Assembly (NCBI RefSeq): GCF_001718835.1
Contig: NZ_CP013443.1
Span: 3,686,730-3,750,729 of the forward strand
Direction of reading: 5' to 3'
Length of the DNA stretch: 64,000 bases
From: Burkholderia cepacia
Lineage (GTDB): Bacteria > Pseudomonadota > Gammaproteobacteria > Burkholderiales > Burkholderiaceae
The number at the start of each line of letters is the position of its first letter. Position 1 is the stretch's first letter. This document shows, one piece after another, positions 1 through 9,365 of the stretch. A program made the translations under genes and the position numbers. Under the pieces are notes generated by a model. That model worked only from the letters and a program-made list of their open reading frames with translations. It made no database searches and was not told the origin of the DNA.

Positions 1-2
1 AG

Positions 3-743
<741 letters not shown>

Positions 744-870
744 TCGTCTAGGCAGTCTTTCCTGACATGACGCACCCGCGGCGTGGCCGGCTCGCTCATT
801 CAGAACGAACCGCCGCGCCGTTTGCGCGTCTGAGCTTCATTTAACCGATCATTCGCGCCCGGCGCCGACC

Positions 871-1974
871 ATGGAATACAGTCCGCCGCCCCTCTTCAAG
901 CAAGGCCCGCCCGCGCTCGCGCGGCTCATCTTTTTCGTCGCCGTCGCGATCGCACTGCTGGTGTCGGACGCGCGCTTCAACACGCTCGAAATCGTCCGCG
1001 GCGTGCTCGGCACCGTGCTCTATCCGCTGCAGCGCGTCGCGCTCGTGCCGCGCGACCTGTTCATGGGCGCGGCCGACATCGCCGTCACCGGCGCGTCGTT
1101 GCGCCACGACAACGACGATCTCCGCAAGCGCAACCTTCAGCTGTCCACGCAGGCCAACCAGGCCGCTGTGCTCGCGCAGGAGAACGCGCACCTGCGCGCC
1201 GTGCTCGAGCTGCGCCAGCACATCGCGACGCAATCGACGCCGGCCGAGATCCAGTACGACACGAGCGATCCGTTCACGCAGAAGATCGTGATCGGCCAGG
1301 GTTCGCAGCAGGGCATCCAGAACGGCGCGCCCGTCGTCAGCGAGAACGGCGTGGTCGGCCAGGTCACGCGCGTGTTCCCGCTGCAGTCCGAGGTCACGCT
1401 GGTCACCGACCGCGATCTCGCGATTCCCGTGCAGGTGCTGCGCACCGGCCTGCGCAGCGTGATCTACGGCACGCCGAAGGGCGATTCGCTCGACCTGCGC
1501 TTCGTGCCGACGAGCGCGGATCTCGTCGTCGGCGACGAGCTCGTCACCAGCGGCCTCGACGGCGTCTATCCGCCCGGCTTGCCGGTCGCGAAGGTCGTAC
1601 GCGTCGACAAGCTCGCCGATACCGCATTCGCGCGCGTGACCTGCGCGCCGATCGCCGCCGTGCGCGGCGCGCGCCAGATGCTCGTGCTGCATTACCAGAA
1701 CGACATCCCGCCGCGCCCGGCCGAGCCCGATCCGGCCGCCGACAAGAACGCGAAGGGCGGCAAGAAGGCCGCGAAGGGCGCCGCCAAGGGCGAAAAGGGT
1801 GACAAAGGCGACAAGGCGGCCGACGCGGGCGCGAAGCCGGCGGCCGGCGCCGCGGCCCAGCCCGGCGCGACGCCCGCGCCGGCTGCGCCCGCCGCCCCCG
1901 CGGCCCCAGCCGCAACGGCCAAGCCCGCCGCGCCCGCGAAGCCCGCGGCCGGGCAACCAGGAGCCCAGCGATGA
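871..1974 (+). CDS. mreC: MreC, rod-shape-determining protein
   Basis: Periplasmic, membrane-anchored elongasome scaffold that links MreB to PBP2. The 367-residue product has one N-terminal transmembrane segment (about residues 14-35), a coiled coil (about 75-115) and the twin beta-barrel MreC domain (about 120-275). The C-terminal 90 residues are a low-complexity Lys/Ala/Pro/Gly tail, longer than in enteric MreC and common in Burkholderia. The final TGA overlaps the mreD ATG in an ATGA, implying translational coupling. Confidence 0.96.
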   Translation: MEYSPPPLFKQGPPALARLIFFVAVAIALLVSDARFNTLEIVRGVLGTVLYPLQRVALVPRDLFMGAADIAVTGASLRHDNDDLRKRNLQLSTQANQAAVLAQENAHLRAVLELRQHIATQSTPAEIQYDTSDPFTQKIVIGQGSQQGIQNGAPVVSENGVVGQVTRVFPLQSEVTLVTDRDLAIPVQVLRTGLRSVIYGTPKGDSLDLRFVPTSADLVVGDELVTSGLDGVYPPGLPVAKVVRVDKLADTAFARVTCAPIAAVRGARQMLVLHYQNDIPPRPAEPDPAADKNAKGGKKAAKGAAKGEKGDKGDKAADAGAKPAAGAAAQPGATPAPAAPAAPAAPAATAKPAAPAKPAAGQPGAQR

Positions 1975-2483
1975 ATCGCCCGCAATACATCCTGCAGCCG
2001 GTCAATCCGTACTTCATCGTCTTCAGCCTCGCCGCCGCGTTCCTGCTGAACCTGATGCCGTGGGGCCGCCTGCCCGGCGTGCCCGACTTCGTCGCGCTCG
2101 TGCTGCTGTTCTGGAACATCCACCAGCCGCGCAAGGTCGGGATGGGTGTCGCGTTCGCGCTCGGCATCCTGATGGACGTGCATGACGCGGGGCTGCTCGG
2201 CGAGCATGCGCTCGCCTATACGCTGCTGTCGTACGGCGCGATCACGATCCACCGTCGCGTGCTGTGGATGCCGATCGGCGTGCAGGTGCTGTACGTCACG
2301 CCGCTGCTGGTCGTCGCGCAGCTCGTTCCGTTCGTGATCCGCCTCGTGATGGGCGCCGCGTTCCCGGGCTGGCGCTATCTGGTCGACGGCTTCGTCGAGG
2401 CCGCGCTGTGGCCGATCGCGAGCCACCTGCTGCTGATGCCGCAACGCCGCCCGGTCGATCCGGACGATACGCGCCCCATCTGA
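1971..2483 (+). CDS. mreD: MreD, rod-shape-determining membrane protein
   Basis: Small polytopic inner-membrane component of the elongasome, 170 residues with about five hydrophobic segments. The sequence begins MNRPQYILQPVNPYFI and contains the LLFWNIHQPRKVGMGVAF block typical of beta-proteobacterial MreD. The start overlaps the mreC stop by four bases. It lies between mreC and the PBP2 gene. Confidence 0.95.
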   Translation: MNRPQYILQPVNPYFIVFSLAAAFLLNLMPWGRLPGVPDFVALVLLFWNIHQPRKVGMGVAFALGILMDVHDAGLLGEHALAYTLLSYGAITIHRRVLWMPIGVQVLYVTPLLVVAQLVPFVIRLVMGAAFPGWRYLVDGFVEAALWPIASHLLLMPQRRPVDPDDTRPI

Positions 2484-2574
2484 GCCGCAGCCGCGCCGCC
2501 AGGACCTGCCTTGAACCCCCGCCGCCCTTTCGCCCGCCGGACTTTCGCGCGCGGCTCCGCTCGCCCCTGACCGC

Positions 2575-4872
2575 ATGACCGAATTCAACGACACCCAACA
2601 GCAGCTCTCGAAGTTCCGCCTGCGCGTCGCGGCGGCAGGCGTGTTCGTGTTCGTCTGCTTCGGGCTGCTCGCGAGCCGCTTCTTCTACCTGCAGTTGATG
2701 CAGCACGGCAAATACGCGCTGCAGGCCGAGGAAAACCGCATCTCGGTTGCACCGATCGTGCCGAACCGCGGGATCATCACCGACCGCAACGGCGTGATCC
2801 TCGCGAAGAACTATTCGGCCTATACGCTCGAGATCACGCCGTCGAAGCTCGACGACACGCTCGAGAACACGATCGACAAGCTGTCCGAGATCATCCCGAT
2901 CGACGCGCGCGACCGCCGCCGCTTCAAGAAGCTGCAGGAAGACTCGAAGAACTTCGAGAGCCTGCCGATCCGCACCCGGCTCACCGACGAGGAAGTCGCG
3001 CGTTTCACCGCGCAGCGCTTCCGCTTCCCCGGCGTCGACGTGCGGGCGCGGCTGTTCCGCCAATATCCGCTCGGCACGACGGCCGCGCACGTGATCGGCT
3101 ACATCGGCCGGATCTCGAAGCGCGACCAGGATCGCATCGACGCGATGAGCGACGACAACGACAGCGACCAGGAAAACTACGATCCGCGCCGCGACGCGAA
3201 CAACTACAAGGGCACCGACTACATCGGCAAGATCGGCGTCGAGCAGAGCTACGAAACCGAGCTGCACGGGCTGACGGGCTTCGAGGAAGTCGAGGTGACG
3301 GCCGGCGGCCGGCCGGTGCGCACGCTGTCTCGCACGCAGGCGACGCCCGGCAACAACCTCGTGCTGTCGCTCGACATCGGGCTGCAGCAGGTCGCCGAGC
3401 AGGCGTTCGCCGGCAAGCGCGGCGCGCTGGTCGCGATCGAGCCGAAGACGGGCGACGTGCTCGCGTTCGTGTCGTCGCCGAGCTTCGACCCGAACTCGTT
3501 CGTCGACGGCATCGACCAGCAGACCTGGGACGAGCTGAACAACTCGACCGACAAGCCGCTGCTGAACCGCCCGCTGCACGGCACCTACCCGCCCGGCTCG
3601 ACGTACAAGCCGTTCATGGCACTCGCCGGGCTGACGCTCGGCAAGCGCACGCCGGGCTGGGGTTTCCAGGATCCCGGCTACTTCACGTTCGGCGGCCACA
3701 CGTTCCGCAACGACGTGCGCTCGGGCCAGGGCTGGGTCGACATGAACAAGGCGATCATGGTGTCGAACGACACCTACTTCTACATGCTCGCGCGCGACCT
3801 CGGCGTGAACTCGATCGCGAACTTCATGAAGCCGTTCGGCTTCGGCCAGATCACCGGGATCGACATCCAGGGCGAGGCGCGCGGGATCCTGCCGTCGACC
3901 GACTGGAAGAAGAAGGCGTTCAAGAAGGCCGCGCAGCAGAAGTGGTTCGACGGCGAGACGATCAGCCTCGGGATCGGCCAGGGCTACAACTCGTTCACGA
4001 TCCTGCAGCTCGCGCACGCGACCGCGACGCTCGCGAACAACGGCGTCGTGATGAAACCTCACCTGGTGAAGGAAGTCGAGGACCCGATCACGCGCGGGCG
4101 CCGCCTGACCGTGCCGAAGGAAAGCGAAGTGATCCCGCTCAAGCAGGCCGACATCGACGTCGTGAAGCGCGGGATGGAGAACGTGATCGAGAACCCGTCC
4201 GGCACCGCGTACAAGGTGTTCCGCGGCGCGCCGTACCTCGCCGCCGGCAAGACCGGCACCGCGCAGGTGTTCTCGCTGCAAGGCTCCAACTACAAGGGTC
4301 ACCTGCTCGCCGAGCACCTGCGCGACCACGCGCTGTTCATCGCGTACGCGCCGGTCGACCATCCGCAGATCGCCATCGCGCTGGTCGTCGAGAACGGCGG
4401 CTGGGGGGCGCAGGCCGCGGGCCCGATCGCGCGCCGCGTGCTCGACTTCTACCTCGTCGATCGCCAGAACCCGCAGAACGAGGCTGCGGCCGTGGCGGCC
4501 GCGGCGTCGGCGACCGAACCCGTCAACGCGCCGGTGATCGGCGACGCGTCGAAGGCCGTCACCGTCGCGGCCGGCTTCACGGCGCTGCCGCAGCCGGTCG
4601 TGCCGAGCGCGGCCAGTGCGGCGGAAGCGGCGTCGGGCGCATCGGCGCCGGGCGCGAATCCCGCATCGGGCGCGAACGCCGCCGAGCTTTCCGCGCCCGT
4701 CACGGCAAGCGCCGCGGCGCCGGCCGCCGCGAGCATGCCGCCGTTCCGGCGCATGCCGCATCGGCCGCACAAGCCGGCCGGCGAAGCGCAGCCGCTCGCC
4801 GCCGCGCCACGCAACGACAACCACCGTGCAGCGCCCGCCGCGAAGGCGGCGGACGCCGGCACCGCTCATTAA
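2575..4872 (+). CDS. mrdA: Penicillin-binding protein 2 (elongasome transpeptidase)
   Basis: Class B PBP that cross-links peptidoglycan during cell elongation and works with RodA. The product has 765 residues: an N-terminal membrane anchor (about 18-40), a PBP dimerisation domain, then the transpeptidase domain with the active-site serine in GSTYKPF, an SND motif and a KTGTAQ motif. The last 130 residues are an Ala/Pro-rich extension that E. coli PBP2 (633 aa) lacks. The predicted RBS is weak. The gap to rodA is 11 bases. Confidence 0.96.
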   Translation: MTEFNDTQQQLSKFRLRVAAAGVFVFVCFGLLASRFFYLQLMQHGKYALQAEENRISVAPIVPNRGIITDRNGVILAKNYSAYTLEITPSKLDDTLENTIDKLSEIIPIDARDRRRFKKLQEDSKNFESLPIRTRLTDEEVARFTAQRFRFPGVDVRARLFRQYPLGTTAAHVIGYIGRISKRDQDRIDAMSDDNDSDQENYDPRRDANNYKGTDYIGKIGVEQSYETELHGLTGFEEVEVTAGGRPVRTLSRTQATPGNNLVLSLDIGLQQVAEQAFAGKRGALVAIEPKTGDVLAFVSSPSFDPNSFVDGIDQQTWDELNNSTDKPLLNRPLHGTYPPGSTYKPFMALAGLTLGKRTPGWGFQDPGYFTFGGHTFRNDVRSGQGWVDMNKAIMVSNDTYFYMLARDLGVNSIANFMKPFGFGQITGIDIQGEARGILPSTDWKKKAFKKAAQQKWFDGETISLGIGQGYNSFTILQLAHATATLANNGVVMKPHLVKEVEDPITRGRRLTVPKESEVIPLKQADIDVVKRGMENVIENPSGTAYKVFRGAPYLAAGKTGTAQVFSLQGSNYKGHLLAEHLRDHALFIAYAPVDHPQIAIALVVENGGWGAQAAGPIARRVLDFYLVDRQNPQNEAAAVAAAASATEPVNAPVIGDASKAVTVAAGFTALPQPVVPSAASAAEAASGASAPGANPASGANAAELSAPVTASAAAPAAASMPPFRRMPHRPHKPAGEAQPLAAAPRNDNHRAAPAAKAADAGTAH

Positions 4873-4883
4873 CGGAGAAAGGC

Positions 4884-6032
4884 ATGCAATTCGACAAGCG
4901 CGCCTGGCTCGACAAGATCAAGCAGATGTTCGCGGGCTTCGACCGCCCGCTCGCCCTCATCGTGTTCCTGCTGCTGTGCGTCGGCATCGTCACGCTGTAC
5001 AGCGCGAGCATCGACATGCCGGGCCGCGTCGAGGATCAGCTGCGCAACATCCTGCTCACGTTCGTGCTGATGTGGGTGATCGCCAACATCCCGCCGACCA
5101 CGCTGATGCGTTTCGCGGTCCCGCTCTACACGTTCGGGGTCGCGCTATTGATCGCGGTCGCGCTGTTCGGGATGACCAAGAAGGGCGCGAAGCGCTGGCT
5201 GAACGTCGGCGTCGTGATCCAGCCGTCGGAGATCCTCAAGATCGCGACCCCGCTGATGCTCGCGTGGTACTACCAGCGCCGCGAAGGCGGGCTGCGCTGG
5301 TACGACTTCGTCGCCGCGTTCGGGATCCTGATGGTGCCGGTCGGCCTGATCGCCAAGCAGCCCGACCTCGGCACCGGCCTGCTCGTGTTCGCGGCCGGCT
5401 TCTTCGTGATCTACCTCGCCGGCCTGTCGTTCAAGCTGATCGTGCCGGTGCTCGTCGCGGGCGTGATCGCGGTCGGCTCGATCGCCGTGTTCGAAGAACG
5501 CATCTGCCAGCCCGAAGTGCAGTGGCCGCTGATGCACGATTACCAGAAGCACCGCGTGTGCACGCTGCTCGACCCGACTTCCGACCCGCTCGGCAAGGGC
5601 TTCCACACGATCCAGGCCGTGATCGCGATCGGCTCGGGCGGCGTGCTCGGCAAGGGCTACCTGAAAGGCACGCAGGCGCACCTCGAGTTCATTCCGGAGA
5701 AGCACACCGACTTCATCTTCGCGGTGTTCTCCGAGGAATGGGGGCTCGTCGGCGGGCTCGTGCTGCTGACGCTTTACATGGCGCTGATCGCACGCGGGCT
5801 CTACATCGCCGCGCAGGGCGCGACGCTGTTCGGCCGTCTGCTCGCGGGCTCGCTCACGCTCGCGTTCTTCGTCTATGCGTTCGTCAACATCGGGATGGTG
5901 AGCGGCGTGCTGCCGGTCGTCGGCGTGCCGCTGCCGTTCATGAGTTACGGCGGTACGGCGCTCACGACGCTCGGCATCGCGATCGGGATGATCATGAGCG
6001 TCGGGCGGCAGCGGCGGTTGATGAAGAGCTGA
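4884..6032 (+). CDS. rodA: RodA, peptidoglycan glycosyltransferase (SEDS family)
   Basis: SEDS-family glycosyltransferase that polymerises lipid II in the elongasome, partner of PBP2. The product has 382 residues starting MQFDKRAWLDKIKQM, with about ten transmembrane helices and the family motifs KQPDLGTG and LPFMSYGGTA. The ATG at 4884 follows a good ribosome site (GGAGAAAGG). Longer readings upstream in the same frame run through mrdA and are not real. It is the last gene of the shape operon and is followed by a double hairpin. Confidence 0.96.
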   Translation: MQFDKRAWLDKIKQMFAGFDRPLALIVFLLLCVGIVTLYSASIDMPGRVEDQLRNILLTFVLMWVIANIPPTTLMRFAVPLYTFGVALLIAVALFGMTKKGAKRWLNVGVVIQPSEILKIATPLMLAWYYQRREGGLRWYDFVAAFGILMVPVGLIAKQPDLGTGLLVFAAGFFVIYLAGLSFKLIVPVLVAGVIAVGSIAVFEERICQPEVQWPLMHDYQKHRVCTLLDPTSDPLGKGFHTIQAVIAIGSGGVLGKGYLKGTQAHLEFIPEKHTDFIFAVFSEEWGLVGGLVLLTLYMALIARGLYIAAQGATLFGRLLAGSLTLAFFVYAFVNIGMVSGVLPVVGVPLPFMSYGGTALTTLGIAIGMIMSVGRQRRLMKS

Positions 6033-6053
6033 CCCGCGCGGAAAATCAACCCG

Positions 6054-6116
6054 AAGCGGCGCATCATGCGCCGCTTTGTCATTGCAGCGGCGCCTCGTGC
6101 GCCGCTTCGTCATTGC
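6054..6116. terminator. Tandemly duplicated hairpin between convergent genes
   Basis: Two imperfect 31-base units (6055-6085 and 6086-6116) each form a hairpin: 9-bp arms 6054-6062/6068-6076 and 8-bp arms 6086-6093/6099-6106. The first is followed by TTT and the second by TTCGT. They lie between the convergent ends of rodA and the Sel1 gene and probably act as a bidirectional terminator; the second overlaps the end of the Sel1 gene region only by a few bases. Confidence 0.6.
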
Positions 6117-6862
6117 GGCGGCGCCGCGCCGGCACCGCCGCCGCTCGCCGGACCCTGCGCCTTCACGCGTTCGCTGAGCTCCTTGAATTTCAGCCCGGCC
6201 GTCTCGTCGCCCTGCGCGGCCGCCGCCGCGTAATACGCCCGCGCGATGTTCAGGTTCTGCGCGACGCCGTCGCCGCCGCGCTCGTAGAACGACGCGGTCA
6301 CGTACTGCGCGGTCGGCTCGCCCGCGTCGGCGGCCTGCTTGTACCACGCGAACGCCTGCCGGTTGTCGCGCGGCGTGCCGCGCCCGTCGAGGAACTGGTT
6401 CGCGAGCGACAGCTCGGCCTGCACGTGCCCCTGCTTCGCCGCGCGCAGGAACCAGCGGTGCGCTTCGGCCGGATTGCGCGCGACGAACTCGCCGTCGTCG
6501 AACATCCGGCCGTACACGTATTGCGCATGCGACATGTTCGCCTCGGCCGCGCGCTTCAGCCAGCGCAACCCTTCGTCGACGTTCGCGGTCACGCCTTCGC
6601 CCGTCAGCAGCATCATCGCGTAGTTGAATTGCGCGAGACGATCGCCGCGCTCGGCCGCGTCGCGGAACTGCACCAGCGCCGCCCGGAAATTGCCCGCGTT
6701 GTAATCGGCGATCGCGGACTCCGTCTCGCGCGCCGGCTCCGGCTGCGCTCGCGCGCCCTGCGCGAACGCCGCGCCGCAGACGGCCCACAGGCCGAGCGCC
6801 GCGCCGCCCGCCCGCAGCGCGCGCGCGCAGTTGCGGCGACACGCGCCGGCGCTTGCGCTCAT
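6110..6862 (-). CDS. Sel1-repeat (TPR-like) secreted protein
   Basis: Predicted periplasmic protein of 250 residues. An N-terminal export signal ends near AAFAQG (about residue 35). It is followed by four to five Sel1-like repeats of about 36 residues (for example AQFNYAMMLLTGEGV and AQYVYGRMFDDGEFV). Sel1 repeats mediate protein-protein contacts, but the partner cannot be told from sequence. The ATG overlaps the stop of the upstream aldolase gene (ATGA), so the two are probably co-transcribed. The C-terminus is Gly/Ala/Pro-rich. Confidence 0.85.
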   Translation of the reverse strand: MSASAGACRRNCARALRAGGAALGLWAVCGAAFAQGARAQPEPARETESAIADYNAGNFRAALVQFRDAAERGDRLAQFNYAMMLLTGEGVTANVDEGLRWLKRAAEANMSHAQYVYGRMFDDGEFVARNPAEAHRWFLRAAKQGHVQAELSLANQFLDGRGTPRDNRQAFAWYKQAADAGEPTAQYVTASFYERGGDGVAQNLNIARAYYAAAAAQGDETAGLKFKELSERVKAQGPASGGGAGAAPPQ

Positions 6863-7644
6863 GACCGTACCTCCTGCAGCGCCTGCCGCGTGGCGCGCAA
6901 CAGCCAGCTGACGTCGGCCGACAGCGAAATGACCCGGTAGCCGGCGTCACGGTATTGCCGCGCCGCGGCAGTATCGCCCGCGAAGATGCCGACCGCGACG
7001 CCGGCCTGCCGGCCGGCCGCGAGCACGCGCGCCATCGCGGTTTCGACGTCCGGGTGGCGGATATCGCCGAGATGCCCGAGGCTCGCCGCGAGATCGGCCG
7101 GGCCAACGAACAGGCAGTCGACACCGGGCAGCGCCGCAATCCGCTCGACTTCGTCGACGCCGCGCGCCGATTCGATCTGCACGATCACCGCGACCTGCGC
7201 GTTCGCCGTCTGCACGTAATCGCGACGCATCCCGAATGCCGCCGCGCGCACCATGCCCGCGACACCGCGCAGCCCGTCCGGCGATTCGGGCGACGGATAG
7301 CGCGTCAGCCGCACCGCGTGCGCGGCGTCTTCCACGGTTTCGATGTTCGGAAACATCAGCGTGCGCGCGCCGGCATCGAGCGCGCGCTTCACGAGCCACG
7401 GCTCGCGCGCCGGTACGCGGACGACGGGTTCGCTCGGCAGATGGGCGGCCGCGATCGCGCGCAACTGCGATGCAACATCGCGGCTGTCGTTCGGCGCGTG
7501 CTCCATGTCGATGCAGAGCCAGTCGTAACCGGCATGCGCGAGCGCTTCCGCGGCCGAGTCGCTGCCGAGCGACAGCCACAGGCCGTACAGCGGATCGTCG
7601 CCGTCGCGCAGGCGTTGTTTGAGGGAATTGGTGAGCGTGCTCAT
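6859..7644 (-). CDS. HpcH/HpaI family class II aldolase
   Basis: Pyruvate-type aldolase of 261 residues, full family length. The likely reaction is metal-dependent retro-aldol cleavage of a 4-hydroxy-2-oxo acid such as 4-hydroxy-2-oxoheptanedioate. Family blocks are visible: LCIDMEHAPND, RVPAREPWLVKRALDAGA, VIVQIESARGVDEVERIA and CLFVGPADLAASLG. The metal-binding Glu and Asp lie in the QIES and GPADL motifs. It has a strong AGGAGG ribosome site. No other aromatic-catabolism genes are adjacent, so the natural substrate is unknown. Confidence 0.88.
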   Translation of the reverse strand: MSTLTNSLKQRLRDGDDPLYGLWLSLGSDSAAEALAHAGYDWLCIDMEHAPNDSRDVASQLRAIAAAHLPSEPVVRVPAREPWLVKRALDAGARTLMFPNIETVEDAAHAVRLTRYPSPESPDGLRGVAGMVRAAAFGMRRDYVQTANAQVAVIVQIESARGVDEVERIAALPGVDCLFVGPADLAASLGHLGDIRHPDVETAMARVLAAGRQAGVAVGIFAGDTAAARQYRDAGYRVISLSADVSWLLRATRQALQEVRS

Positions 7645-7833
7645 CGATACGGCCTCCTAGACGGAACGGCAATCGAACGGGACAAGCAACGGGCGGGACG
7701 GGGCGCGACGCGCCGGGCTGCGCCGGCGGAACCGTTCAGCGGCGGCGCAGGCGCAGAAACGCCGACGCGTTTTCCGGCGCCACGCAACGATCATAGCGCG
7801 GCACGCGGCGGAATGTGGGAAGGAGCGGAACGG

Positions 7834-8126
7834 CTAGGGCCTGTTCACGCTAATAACGGGCTTGCGCTGGCCGCCAGAAGGGCCGAGCGCGAGGAATGCG
7901 ACGCAGCGAATACTGGACGTATTCGCAAGGAGCATGACGCGGCGATCGGCCCTTCTGGCGGCCAGCCCCACAAATGATTTTCAAAAATCAGGGGAACGTG
8001 CCTTTCCGCCCGCATTGCGGCGTCGTGCGTCGCTTGTTTGGCACGGCCAAACGGCGCTCCTTACTCCTTGCACTGCGACCGGCAAGGCACGTTCGCAAGC
8101 CCGTTATTAGCGTGAACAGGCCCTAG
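7834..8126. repeat. 293-bp inverted-repeat element (MITE-like, branched secondary structure)
   Basis: The element is bounded by perfect 33-bp inverted repeats at 7834-7866 and 8094-8126. Inside, a perfect 20-bp inverted pair (7867-7886/7946-7965) starts immediately at the left terminus. It contains a smaller palindrome with arms 7906-7913/7919-7926. A third stem (about 7975-7994) and a 10-bp pair (7995-8004/8084-8093) complete the structure. Folded, this is a closed terminal stem with three branches. It holds no transposase. The short open frame inside has no ribosome site and is not called as a gene. No clear target-site duplication was seen. Confidence 0.85.
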
Positions 8127-8192
8127 GGGATTACCGCCATGGACCGCGGCGGCAGTCCGCGCCGACCGGGCGGCGCTGCCGCGCCGGGAAGC

Positions 8193-8645
8193 TCAGCGGC
8201 CGGGCTGGCGCTCGACGTCGGCCCAGCAGTTCGGCGTTTCGTACAGGCGCACGCGCTCGAGCCGCAGGTTCACGCCGTAGTGCGCGTCGTACACGTTCGC
8301 GAGGATGTCGAACGCGATCGCCGCGAGGTTCTCGACGGTCGGGATCCGGTCGATCACGACCGTCTTGTGGTCGGCCATCTGCTCGAGGAACGAGCGCACG
8401 ACCTCGTCGCGGGCGTAGACCAGGAACGCGTGGTCCCACTTGCCGACCAGGTGCTCCATCGCGAGCGCCTTCACGTCGGCGAAATCCATCACCATGCCGC
8501 GGTCGGGCGCCCCCTCGGTATCGACGAGATCGCCGCGCAGCGTGACTTCGAGCACGTAGCGATGACCATGCAGGTTCCGGCACTGGCTGCGGTGATCGGG
8601 AATGCGGTGGCCCGCGTCGAATTCGAGTTTTCGGGTAATCAGCAC
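8193..8645 (-). CDS. queD: 6-carboxy-5,6,7,8-tetrahydropterin synthase QueD
   Basis: Second enzyme of queuosine/7-deazaguanine synthesis, making 6-carboxytetrahydropterin from dihydroneopterin triphosphate. The 150-residue T-fold protein has the zinc-binding histidines in the N-terminal FDAGH and LHGHRY motifs and the catalytic Cys just before them (SQCRNLHGH). The start is a GTG (MLITRKLEFDAGH), 18 bases after the queE stop. It is the last gene of a queC-queE-queD cluster. Confidence 0.95.
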   Translation of the reverse strand: MLITRKLEFDAGHRIPDHRSQCRNLHGHRYVLEVTLRGDLVDTEGAPDRGMVMDFADVKALAMEHLVGKWDHAFLVYARDEVVRSFLEQMADHKTVVIDRIPTVENLAAIAFDILANVYDAHYGVNLRLERVRLYETPNCWADVERQPGR

Positions 8646-8663
8646 GATGTCAAAAGCCGTGGC

Positions 8664-9296
8664 TCAGGGAATGTTCAGATATTTGTGGGTCTGCATCGAC
8701 AGCCGCCACTGCGGATGACGCTTGCACCAGTCGATCGCGAGCTTCGTATTCAGGTCGCGCGACGGACCGTCCATCGGCTGGACGAGGAAATACTCGAAGT
8801 CGAGCTTCGCGTAGTCGGCCAGCCGCTGGTTGTCCTGCGGGATCACGACCTTCAGTTCGTTGCCCTTCGTGACCACGAGCGGCGCGTCGGCCTTCGGGCT
8901 CACGCAGATCCAGTCGATCGATTCGAGCACCGGCAGCGAACCGTTGGTCTCGATCGCGATCTCGAAGCCGGCCGCGTGCAATGCGTCGACGAGCGGCTGG
9001 TCGAGTTGCAGCATCGGCTCGCCGCCCGTGCAGACGACGAAGCGGTGCGCCTCGCCCTCCGGCCACAGGCCGGCGATCGTCGCGACGAGCGCTTCGGCGT
9101 CCTTGAACTTGCCGCCGTTCTCGCCGTCGGTGCCGACGAAGTCGGTATCGCAGAAGCGGCACACGGCCTCCGCACGATCCTCTTCGCGGCCCGACCACAG
9201 GTTGCAGCCGGCGAACCGGCAGAACACGGCCGGCCGGCCCGCGTTCGCGCCCTCGCCCTGCAACGTGTAGAAAATTTCCTTGACCGCGTAAGTCAT
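8664..9296 (-). CDS. queE: 7-carboxy-7-deazaguanine synthase QueE (radical SAM)
   Basis: Radical SAM enzyme converting carboxytetrahydropterin to 7-carboxy-7-deazaguanine in the queuosine pathway, 210 residues. The iron-sulfur cluster motif is not the usual CX3CX2C: the three cysteines are spaced CX14CX2C (AGCNLW...AVCRFCDTDF). That arrangement is known from the structurally characterised Burkholderia multivorans QueE. The SAM-binding GGEPMLQ motif follows. It lies between queC and queD. Confidence 0.96.
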   Translation of the reverse strand: MTYAVKEIFYTLQGEGANAGRPAVFCRFAGCNLWSGREEDRAEAVCRFCDTDFVGTDGENGGKFKDAEALVATIAGLWPEGEAHRFVVCTGGEPMLQLDQPLVDALHAAGFEIAIETNGSLPVLESIDWICVSPKADAPLVVTKGNELKVVIPQDNQRLADYAKLDFEYFLVQPMDGPSRDLNTKLAIDWCKRHPQWRLSMQTHKYLNIP

Positions 9297-9365
9297 CGTG
9301 CTTCGTCCGGCTCGCGCCGCTCGTTGTCGATCAGTTCATCATTGTGCGCCGCCGGCGCGCGGGCG

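Noticed and set aside
2296..4869. 857-codon open frame on the minus strand opposite mrdA
   Set aside because: Same shadow effect; composition is low-complexity Arg/Val/Asp and it crosses mreD and the intergenic gap.
7862..8110. Short open frames inside the inverted-repeat element
   Set aside because: No ribosome site, and the sequence is constrained by base pairing of the element. Treated as part of the repeat.
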